Positions 1 to 5,675 of a stretch of 7,019 nucleotides of DNA are shown here, in pieces. The position numbers and the translations under genes are program-made. A model generated the notes under the pieces. That model was not told the DNA's origin. It made no database searches and saw only the letters and a program-made list of their open reading frames with translations. Position 1 is the stretch's first letter. Each line of letters opens with the position of its first letter. This stretch comes from Pseudomonadota bacterium (lineage in GTDB: Bacteria; Pseudomonadota; Alphaproteobacteria; Rickettsiales; UBA1997): the NCBI GenBank assembly GCA_009921385.1, contig RFXY01000052.1, positions 1-7,019 of the forward strand. Direction: 5' to 3'.

Positions 1-27
1 AAGGGGAATTTTACACCGAGTTCTGCT
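1..27 (-). repeat. Left copy of an inverted terminal repeat (truncated REP-like element)
   Basis: Bases 1-11 (aaggggaattt) and 19-27 (agttctgct) are exact reverse complements of 6994-7004 and 6979-6987 at the other end of the window. A diverged spacer of 7 bases lies between them here, against 6 bases there. At the right end the shared part runs into a CCCCTT...AAGGGG hairpin. Here the aagggg at position 1 would be the inner arm of that hairpin, with the rest lying outside the window. The element resembles the short, dispersed, non-coding palindromes (REP-like) found in many bacterial genomes. Only two copies are visible, so family membership is inferred. Confidence 0.6.
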
Positions 28-53
28 ACCGACATCAATTTATAAAAAAAATC

Positions 54-85
54 TTGCATTTTAGCAACTTTGTTTTTAATATTAT
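54..85 (+). promoter_or_regulatory. Possible promoter ahead of the first operon
   Basis: A TTGCAT at 54-59 resembles a sigma-70 -35 box. Two -10 candidates follow: TAATAT at 77-82 (17-base spacer, 4 of 6 matches) and TATTAT at 80-85 (20-base spacer, 5 of 6 matches). Transcription from here would read the small gene at 114 and probably on through lpxC. In such AT-rich DNA these matches arise easily by chance, so this is a weak call. A perfect 10-base palindrome, GTTAATTAAC at 90-99, lies just downstream and could be an operator or a chance feature. Confidence 0.25.
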
Positions 86-113
86 CTAGGTTAATTAACT
101 TTATAAAAATAAA

Positions 114-308
114 ATGACTATCCTAAAATCTTCTTTTTTAAAAAGCTTTGTTGCTGGCTTTATCGCTTCTACAACCTTAACTTTTATAAAATTAAAAAAA
201 CAAAATTTTACCCAAGAAAAAACTGCTCTTGGTAAAGATCTTTTAGCCATCTCCAAAGATAAAAATACTGCAAAATTTAAACTTTCTCAAAATGCAAACA
301 ATAAATAA
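114..308 (+). CDS. Small unrecognised protein with one N-terminal membrane segment (64 aa)
   Basis: I do not recognise this protein. It begins with a short basic stretch (Lys5, Lys10) and a hydrophobic segment at about residues 11-26, which could be a membrane anchor or uncleaved signal. A lysine- and glutamine-rich hydrophilic tail runs from about residue 27 to the end. No cysteine follows the hydrophobic segment, so it is not a lipoprotein. No Shine-Dalgarno sequence precedes the ATG; the leader is A-rich (ataaaaataaa), as for the other genes here. Its 3' end overlaps the next gene by 17 bases in a different frame, which suggests translational coupling and supports its being real. In AT-rich DNA full of TAA, 64 open codons are moderately good evidence. 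A chance ORF or a fragment of a decayed gene remains possible. Confidence 0.45.
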   Translation: MTILKSSFLKSFVAGFIASTTLTFIKLKKQNFTQEKTALGKDLLAISKDKNTAKFKLSQNANNK

Positions 309-630
309 AAACAAACCAGAAAACGACAAATCGGCTCTAATTAGCTTAACCACCAAAGAACAGCACTATCGCCATCAACAACAAACTAAACAACAAAGAT
401 TAAATAATTTATTTTATTTTTTTGGCCTTATTTTTGGCTTTATCTACAATGTTTCTTTGCTTTATCTAATTTATCAATTGGTGCAAAATAGCCACTATTT
501 GCTTGGTTTCGCCCTCTTTGCTGTTAACACCATCTTAATTTTAGGTTCTTTTGCTATCTTATCTTTTAGCAGAAAATCTAACAATTCTAGACCGCAAAAA
601 CATCACAACAAAAAACAAAATCGCGAATAA
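292..630 (+). CDS. Small two-helix membrane protein, DUF2335-like (112 aa)
   Basis: The layout matches DUF2335 (predicted membrane protein) as I recall it: a polar N-terminus, a signature like 'KEQ-H-RHQ' just before the membrane (residues 22-29, KEQHYRHQ), then two closely spaced membrane helices (about 40-63 and 68-92). The phrase FGLIFGF in helix 1 also resembles the family. The C-terminal tail (about 93-112) is strongly basic and rich in His, Lys and Asn. The family has no established function; members are small membrane proteins scattered in bacteria and some phages. The longer N-terminal region with an LPAP-like motif found in many members is absent, so this would be a short form. It overlaps the upstream small gene by 17 bases and ends 7 bases before recJ. 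The family assignment is from memory of the motif, not from a search. Confidence 0.6.
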   Translation: MQTINKNKPENDKSALISLTTKEQHYRHQQQTKQQRLNNLFYFFGLIFGFIYNVSLLYLIYQLVQNSHYLLGFALFAVNTILILGSFAILSFSRKSNNSRPQKHHNKKQNRE

Positions 631-637
631 AAATAAT

Positions 638-2413
638 ATGCTGTCTCTTCTCTCTAAAAACTGGCAACCAGCTTTTTTAGATAGTCGAGCGGTGCTTACT
701 TTGCAACAAAAATGCCAAATATCTGAGGTTTTGGCAAGCTTGCTTTATTTAAGAGGCATCAATCATCAACAAGTTGCTAATTTTTTAGATCCAAAACTAA
801 AAAATATTTTACCAAACCCAAACGAACTACACGGCATCAACATTGCTTGTCAAAATGTTTATGAAGCCTTGTTAGGCAAGAAAAAAATCACCATTTTTGC
901 CGATTACGATGTTGATGGGGCAACTTCTTCGGCTATTTTGGTGTTGTTTTTTCGTGCCTTAAACCTCGAAGTTGAGGTATATATTCCAGATCGAATTCTA
1001 GAAGGCTACGGCCCAAATGTTAATGCTTTATTGCAACTAAAAAACAACGGCACCGATTTAGTGATTATGGTTGATTGTGGCACTGTGGCTTTTGCGCCAC
1101 TGCTTGCTGCCAAAGAGGCTGGTCTTGATATTATTGTTATCGATCATCACTTAGGAGTTTTAGAAAAACCGCCAGCCATTGCCATTATTAACCCCAATTC
1201 TTTAGGCGAAACCTTTTCTCACAAAAATTTATGTGCTGCTGGGGTGGTGTTTTTATTTTTGGTGGCACTAAATCAAAAACTTCGTCAACACAATTTTTTT
1301 ACACAACACAACATTGCCGAGCCAAATTTATTTAATTTACTCGATTTGGTCGCCCTAGGCACAGTGTGCGATGTAATGCCGTTGGTTGATTTAAACCGAG
1401 CTTTTGTTAAAATTGGCCTACAAGTGCTAGCAAACAGGCAAAATCTTGGGCTAAAAATTCTTTGCGATTTAGCAAAACTCAATCAAAAACCCAGTGTTTA
1501 TAGTTTAGGTTTTGTGATTGGCCCGAGAATTAATGCTGGTGGCAGGGTTGGTAATGCCAATTTAGGCTCAAAACTACTCACTTGCCAAAACGAGCACGAA
1601 GCTCAACAAATTTCTGTTTTACTCAATAATTTTAACGAACAAAGAAAAAATCTTGAAAACCAAATTTTACAAGAAGCCATTTCGCAACTAGAAAATAAAA
1701 AAGCAGGTTTTTCTCATCTCGATAACATTATTTTTGCGGTCGGCAACGATTGGCATCAAGGGGTTATTGGCATCATCGCCTCTCGATTAAAAGATCTTTA
1801 TCACAAGCCAGTGGCAGTAATAACCATCATCGATCAGCATAAAGCCAAAGCCTCTTGTCGCTCTGTTGCTGGGGTTGATTTTGGCAAAGCAATATTAGAA
1901 GCCAAAATAAATGGGCTATTGCTCGAAGGTGGCGGGCATGCGATGGCGGGCGGTTTTAGTGTTGAACCAAACAAAATCAACGATCTGCACTTGTTTTTTT
2001 GCAAAAATCTAGAAAAATCTCTGCAAAATAGTTTAAATAGCAAAATTTATCAACACGATTTTGCTCTTGATTGGTCGATGATGAACCTAAATTTATTACA
2101 AGAAATTAACAAGCTAGAGCCCTTTGGTTTAGGAAATCCTCAACCAATTTTTTTACTGAAAAATATTTATAAAATCACTGCGAAAAAAGTTGGGGCAAAA
2201 CAAGAACATATCAGTTGCACCGTTGCTAGCAAAACTCCACTTGGTCTGAAAAATCAAGCAAATGCCATTGCTTTTCGCTCTGCCGATAATTCTTTGGGTG
2301 ATTTTTTATTAAACTCAAAAAACAACAATTTTTCTGCGATTGGTTGTGTCAATATCAATTATTGGTTTAATGTTGCCAAAATTCAACTAACTATCGAAGA
2401 TATTTATTGTTAA
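638..2413 (+). CDS. recJ: Single-stranded-DNA-specific 5'-3' exonuclease RecJ (591 aa)
   Basis: RecJ degrades ssDNA 5' to 3' in recombinational repair (RecF pathway), mismatch repair and stalled-fork processing, in the cytoplasm with Mn2+/Mg2+. All DHH-phosphoesterase motifs are present: DYDVDG (Asp89, Asp91, Asp93), DCGT (Asp146), DHH (169-171), LGTVCD (Asp245) and GPRINAGGR (295-303). The DHHA1 part has GNDWHQGVIGIIASR (369-383) and GGGHAMAGG (431-439). A C-terminal OB-like domain opens with EPFGLGNPQP (494-503). Length is close to E. coli RecJ (577 aa). An in-frame ATG at 551 would add 29 residues but lies inside the preceding gene in another frame, and the added residues do not look like RecJ; the ATG at 638, 7 bases after that gene's stop, is preferred. 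The DCGT form (DNGI-type elsewhere) resembles alphaproteobacterial RecJ. No key residue is missing, so it should be active. thiL follows after 3 bases. Confidence 0.96.
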   Translation: MLSLLSKNWQPAFLDSRAVLTLQQKCQISEVLASLLYLRGINHQQVANFLDPKLKNILPNPNELHGINIACQNVYEALLGKKKITIFADYDVDGATSSAILVLFFRALNLEVEVYIPDRILEGYGPNVNALLQLKNNGTDLVIMVDCGTVAFAPLLAAKEAGLDIIVIDHHLGVLEKPPAIAIINPNSLGETFSHKNLCAAGVVFLFLVALNQKLRQHNFFTQHNIAEPNLFNLLDLVALGTVCDVMPLVDLNRAFVKIGLQVLANRQNLGLKILCDLAKLNQKPSVYSLGFVIGPRINAGGRVGNANLGSKLLTCQNEHEAQQISVLLNNFNEQRKNLENQILQEAISQLENKKAGFSHLDNIIFAVGNDWHQGVIGIIASRLKDLYHKPVAVITIIDQHKAKASCRSVAGVDFGKAILEAKINGLLLEGGGHAMAGGFSVEPNKINDLHLFFCKNLEKSLQNSLNSKIYQHDFALDWSMMNLNLLQEINKLEPFGLGNPQPIFLLKNIYKITAKKVGAKQEHISCTVASKTPLGLKNQANAIAFRSADNSLGDFLLNSKNNNFSAIGCVNINYWFNVAKIQLTIEDIYC

Positions 2414-2416
2414 AAA

Positions 2417-3403
2417 ATGATTTTAGAATTTGATCTTATCAAGCAATATTTTTTACCTTTGGTGCACAGCAAATCTGCTTATAATTTGCAAAATGATGTG
2501 GCAAAAATTGCGGTGCCAAAAGGCTATCAACTGGTGGTAAGTAAAGATATGATGGCAGAAAATGTGCATTTTTTAAAAAGCGACGGTGCCTACAAAATAG
2601 CTTCCAAACTACTTCTTACCAATCTTTCCGATCTTGCTTCAAGCGGTGCCAAGCCTTTGCATTATATGCTTGGTTTTAGTAAAAACAAACATTTAGATCA
2701 AGATTTTTTTCAGCAATTTAGCCTAGCTTTGGCCGATTTACAAAAAAAATTCAACATTAGTTTAATTGGTGGCGACACCGTTTCTTCTGATTCTTTAGTG
2801 TTTTCTATCACCATTTTTGGCATCACCAAAAATATTTTACAGCGAAATCAAGCCCAAGAGCAAGATTTAATTTTTGTTTCTGGCAATATCGGCGATGCAG
2901 GACTTGGTCTAATTTTAAGCCAACAACCTCAATTAACACTACCAAAATATGCCAATAAACTATTGCAAGCTCATTTTTTTCCTACCCCACAAATTGCTTT
3001 AGGTTTAAAATTAAGTAAATTAAAATTAAGCAACACCGCTATCGATGTTTCCGATGGTTTGCTTGCCGATTTACAACATATTTGCACCAATTCTCACTTA
3101 GATGCTCACATTTTTTTTGATAAAATACCAGTTTCATTTAGTGCAAAAAAATTTTTAGCCGAAAATAAACAGCATAATCCTCTCAATTTATTAGCAAGTG
3201 GCGATGATTATCAATTAATTTTTGCTGTTAAGCCAAAAAATCAACAAAAAATCATTGATTTATCAAAAAAAATCAAGTTAAATCTTAGTTGCATCGGTTT
3301 TTTTAATGCAAAATCGCAAAATCAACCACAAATATTGCTGTTTGATAGCAACAAAACTGGTGCTAAACAAATTTTTTATCAAAAAACTGGTTATCAACAT
3401 TAA
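2417..3403 (+). CDS. thiL: Thiamine-monophosphate kinase ThiL (328 aa)
   Basis: ThiL phosphorylates thiamine monophosphate with ATP to give thiamine pyrophosphate, the last step of cofactor synthesis. Family motifs occur in order: a degenerate metal-binding loop QNDVA (25-29), SKDMMAENVHFL (42-53), NLSDLASSGAKP (69-80, Asp72), IGGDT (117-121), DVSDGLLADL (210-219) and SGDDYQLIF (261-269). Length fits the family (about 320-350 aa). The usual paired Asp of the first loop (GDDA) is Asn26-Asp27 here, and the usual Ser/Thr-Thr-Asp before VEGVHF is Ser42-Lys43-Asp44. The other Asp residues are intact, so some activity is likely, but the two changes lie near metal and phosphate ligands. No Shine-Dalgarno sequence is visible; the start lies 3 bases after the recJ stop, so translational coupling is likely. 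thiL is more often next to nusB, ribH or pgpA, so recJ-thiL is a lineage-specific neighbour pair. AIR-synthase-like relatives share the fold, but SDLA, GGDT and DVSDG fit ThiL best. Confidence 0.93.
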   Translation: MILEFDLIKQYFLPLVHSKSAYNLQNDVAKIAVPKGYQLVVSKDMMAENVHFLKSDGAYKIASKLLLTNLSDLASSGAKPLHYMLGFSKNKHLDQDFFQQFSLALADLQKKFNISLIGGDTVSSDSLVFSITIFGITKNILQRNQAQEQDLIFVSGNIGDAGLGLILSQQPQLTLPKYANKLLQAHFFPTPQIALGLKLSKLKLSNTAIDVSDGLLADLQHICTNSHLDAHIFFDKIPVSFSAKKFLAENKQHNPLNLLASGDDYQLIFAVKPKNQQKIIDLSKKIKLNLSCIGFFNAKSQNQPQILLFDSNKTGAKQIFYQKTGYQH

Positions 3404-3411
3404 AAAATATT

Positions 3412-4068
3412 ATGCTTAACAACTTATTGCAAAGCTTCAATCAAAATAACTTGCTAAAAAATCAACTTACCCACATCAATAAAACTTTTGCTGGTATGAT
3501 TGATTTTTTGTTAATTTTGCCCCTACGAATTGCCATTGTTTCTATATATTTACAACCAAAAATCAATGTTTTTTTGCAAGATTTTTCTGCCAAATTTGGC
3601 AACAAAATAACAGAAGAAACTCCAGAACATTTGCAATTTTTTGCTCAACATCCCATTTATGGGCAGATGTTTTTGGCGATATTTATTTTTATTGGCATCG
3701 GATTAATTTATAACATATATTTTCATAGCTCCAATTGGCAAGCAACCATTGGCAAAAGGCTGTTAAAAATTATTGTCAACAACAAAAATAATCAAAAATT
3801 AACCATTTTACATAGCATTAAATATTATTTTATCAACAATTTAAGCATAATTTATGCCACTTTTTTGTTTATTCATCTTGCTAAATCTAAATCAAATATT
3901 TATCAAATCATTACTGGCAATATCTATTTCTTAGCGGGCGGGGCATTTTTGATTTTTTCTTTTTATTACGGTTTATTTTCTAAACAAAAACTATCTTTTC
4001 TCGATTTGCTTGCCGATACTCGCTTTGCATCGGGCAGAACAAATTATAAATTTCCTTGGTCTAAATAG
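3412..4068 (+). CDS. RDD-family integral membrane protein (218 aa)
   Basis: This is a multi-pass inner-membrane protein with the marks of the RDD family. Helix 1 (about 27-47) opens with KTFAGMID, where Asp31 is the first family Asp and Lys24 stands where the eponymous Arg usually is. Helix 2 spans about 85-103. A QATIGKRLLKIIV loop (110-122) matches the family's 'QTLGKRLLGLRVV'. Two further hydrophobic segments lie at about 140-157 and 169-189. The end, FLDLLADT (196-203, Asp198), matches the family's 'HDLLAGT'. The loop between helices 1 and 2 (about 48-84) is longer than usual. RDD proteins have no single agreed role; some are linked to transport of ions or solutes. It sits between thiL and lpxC with gaps of 8 and 9 bases and ends in TAG. 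Location beside lpxC hints at an envelope role, but that is only an inference. Confidence 0.85.
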   Translation: MLNNLLQSFNQNNLLKNQLTHINKTFAGMIDFLLILPLRIAIVSIYLQPKINVFLQDFSAKFGNKITEETPEHLQFFAQHPIYGQMFLAIFIFIGIGLIYNIYFHSSNWQATIGKRLLKIIVNNKNNQKLTILHSIKYYFINNLSIIYATFLFIHLAKSKSNIYQIITGNIYFLAGGAFLIFSFYYGLFSKQKLSFLDLLADTRFASGRTNYKFPWSK

Positions 4069-4077
4069 CACTAAAAT

Positions 4078-4941
4078 ATGACAAATACTCATCAAAAAAC
4101 TATTGCAAATGCTATTGGTTGTAGCTCAATTGCTTTGCACAGTGGCAAAAATGTTAATCTAAAATTTTTACCAGCTCCAATAAATAGCGGCATTCTTTTT
4201 AAAAGAACCGATGTTAACACAACCAAAAACATTATTGATGCCAAATTCAGTTCTGTCACCACTACCAACTTAGGCACCACAATTGCCAACGAGCAAAAAG
4301 TTGCAGTTTCAACAATAGAACATTTAATGTCGGCAATTTGGGCAAGCAACATAGACAATTTATTGATTGAAATAGATCATCAAGAAGTGCCAATTATGGA
4401 TGGTTCAGCCTCGCCTTTCTTGTTTTTATTGCAATGTGCGGGCATTGTTACTCAAGAAGCTCAAAAAAAATATCTAATCATCAACCAGCCAATAGATTTC
4501 GTGCAAGATTCTAAATTTATTAAAGCCAAACCAAGCAACAATTTTAAACTCGCCCTCACCATAGATTTTAACAATCCTCACATTTCTCATAATCAATTAG
4601 TTTTTGACACCAATCAACATTCTTTTAAAGATAATATTGCCAAGGCGAGAACCTTTTGTTTTAAACACGAAATAGAGCAAATGCATCAAATGAATTTAGC
4701 CAATGGCGGTTCCTTAGAAAATGCCATTGTTATTGATGATAACGGCATTGTTAACCAAGATGGCTTAAGGTATCCAAACGAATTTATTAAACATAAAGCT
4801 CTCGATTTTATTGGCGACATTTTTTTGTCTGGATACTATGTTTTAGCCGATTTTACCGCTCACAAAACTGGTCACACTCTTAATAATCAATTTTTGCATT
4901 ACTTATTTAGCAAACCAGATTGTTTTTACCTTTCTAATTAA
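4078..4941 (+). CDS. lpxC: UDP-3-O-acyl-N-acetylglucosamine deacetylase LpxC (287 aa)
   Basis: LpxC is the zinc enzyme that removes the N-acetyl group from UDP-3-O-acyl-GlcNAc, the first committed step of lipid A synthesis. The N-terminal half has GLHSGK-like IALHSGK (18-24), FKRTDV (41-46), STIEHL (78-83; Glu81 and His82) and VPIMDGSASPF (104-114). The C-terminal half has ARTFCF (190-195), LANGGSLENAIV (207-218), RYPNEFIKHKALDFIGD (231-247; zinc ligands His239 and Asp243) and HKTGHTLNN (262-270; catalytic His266). These correspond to E. coli His79, His238, Asp242 and His265. Length is slightly under E. coli LpxC (305 aa), with a short C-terminus. All catalytic residues are present, so it should be functional, and the cell should make lipid A. 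No Shine-Dalgarno sequence precedes the ATG. It ends the first tightly packed gene group; the next gene is 102 bases on. lpxC often lies by ftsZ in other proteobacteria, which is not the case here. Confidence 0.97.
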   Translation: MTNTHQKTIANAIGCSSIALHSGKNVNLKFLPAPINSGILFKRTDVNTTKNIIDAKFSSVTTTNLGTTIANEQKVAVSTIEHLMSAIWASNIDNLLIEIDHQEVPIMDGSASPFLFLLQCAGIVTQEAQKKYLIINQPIDFVQDSKFIKAKPSNNFKLALTIDFNNPHISHNQLVFDTNQHSFKDNIAKARTFCFKHEIEQMHQMNLANGGSLENAIVIDDNGIVNQDGLRYPNEFIKHKALDFIGDIFLSGYYVLADFTAHKTGHTLNNQFLHYLFSKPDCFYLSN

Positions 4942-4972
4942 AGAAAAGGGTTAAAAAAATTTGTTTTCTACC

Positions 4973-5002
4973 AAAAAAAAACTTTACTTAATATTTTTTT
5001 TT
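4973..5002. other. A9/T9 inverted repeat in the lpxC-pgsA gap
   Basis: Nine A (4973-4981) and nine T (4994-5002) flank a 12-base loop, in the only internal gap of about 100 bases. On RNA this would be a pure A-U stem, too weak for a standard intrinsic terminator, although it ends in a T run. On DNA, phased A and T tracts upstream of a -10 box bend the helix and can act like an UP element. A second weak pairing, AGAAAA (4942-4947) with TTTTCT (4964-4969), lies just before it. It could also simply reflect AT drift. Confidence 0.25.
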
Positions 5003-5015
5003 CATTATTATCAAG

Positions 5016-5021
5016 TATAAT
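5016..5021 (+). promoter_or_regulatory. Likely -10 box for pgsA-rmuC
   Basis: A perfect TATAAT lies 22 bases before the pgsA ATG, in the only sizeable internal intergenic gap (4942-5043). No good -35 box sits 16-18 bases upstream; that position falls in a T tract (attttt at 4993-4998). A start near 5028 would leave a leader of about 16 bases with no Shine-Dalgarno sequence. The position and the gap make an independent promoter plausible, but TATAAT is common in such AT-rich DNA. Confidence 0.4.
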
Positions 5022-5043
5022 TTTCATCAAAAATATTTACCAA

Positions 5044-5670
5044 ATGTCACCAGAAAATCTTAAAAGAATCCCTAATTTTCTTACCTCGATGCGGTTAATT
5101 ATCATTCCGTTGTTGGTTTTTTCTTTTTACATACCCGGAATGCTCTCTAATATTGTCACCACACTATTGTTTGCCATAGCCTCTATCACCGATTACTTTG
5201 ATGGTTATTTGGCGAGATTAATGAAAGCTCAATCCGATTTCGGCAGGTGCCTCGACCCCATTGCAGATAAGCTTTTAGTGATTGTTGCCATTGTTATGTT
5301 AATTAAATTTAACCCCAACAATCCTTGGATTTTATTTCCTGGTTTAATAATTATTACTCGAGAAGTTTTGGTTTCTGGTTTGCGAGAATATTTAGCCGAA
5401 ATCAACATTAAAGTGCCAGTGAGTGTTTTGGCAAAATACAAAACTGCTGTGCAAATGTTTGGCATTGGCGGTTTGTTGTTAGGCGAAAATGGCTCTTCCT
5501 ATATTTTATATCAATGGTTTGGCGGTTATATCGAGGCCGATATAAAATATATTATCATCAGCATTATTGGTTTATTTGCTAAATTTTTATTTGTTTTGGC
5601 TTCGACCCTCACCTTCATTACTGGCTTTGCCTATTTTAAAACTGGTTTTAAAAATATGGATAATCATTAA
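5044..5670 (+). CDS. pgsA: CDP-diacylglycerol--glycerol-3-phosphate 3-phosphatidyltransferase PgsA (208 aa)
   Basis: PgsA joins CDP-diacylglycerol to glycerol 3-phosphate, giving phosphatidylglycerophosphate and CMP, the committed step to phosphatidylglycerol and cardiolipin in the inner membrane. The full CDP-alcohol phosphotransferase signature D-xx-DG-xx-AR-x8-G-xxx-D-xxx-D is present: Asp50, Asp53, Gly54, Ala57, Arg58, Gly67, Asp71 and Asp75. The N-terminus has the usual IPNFLTSMRLIIIPLLV form (9-25). ITREVLVSGLREYLAE (104-119) and VPVSVLAKYKTAVQM (124-138) mark PgsA rather than phosphatidylserine synthase or cardiolipin-type relatives. Several hydrophobic helices run through it (about 17-30, 34-49, 76-88, 96-111, 136-147 and 168-197). 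The loop at about 148-167 is longer than usual in my recollection. Length fits the family (about 180-210 aa). rmuC follows after 5 bases, so the two are probably cotranscribed. Confidence 0.95.
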   Translation: MSPENLKRIPNFLTSMRLIIIPLLVFSFYIPGMLSNIVTTLLFAIASITDYFDGYLARLMKAQSDFGRCLDPIADKLLVIVAIVMLIKFNPNNPWILFPGLIIITREVLVSGLREYLAEINIKVPVSVLAKYKTAVQMFGIGGLLLGENGSSYILYQWFGGYIEADIKYIIISIIGLFAKFLFVLASTLTFITGFAYFKTGFKNMDNH

Positions 5671-5675
5671 AAATT

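Noticed and set aside
551..637. Longer recJ start at ATG 551 (29 extra residues)
   Set aside because: The extension lies inside the DUF2335-like gene in another frame and does not resemble RecJ; the ATG at 638 gives the usual RecJ N-terminus and length.
1285..1482. Minus-strand open frame within recJ
   Set aside because: Lies wholly opposite conserved recJ codons, with no recognisable domain; a shadow of the real gene. The same applies to minus-strand frames at 1834-2043, 4092-4358 and 5229-5465.
4942..4969. Intrinsic terminator after lpxC
   Set aside because: The AGAAAA/TTTTCT pairing is only 6 A/T-rich pairs with a 16-base loop and is followed by an A run, not a T run.
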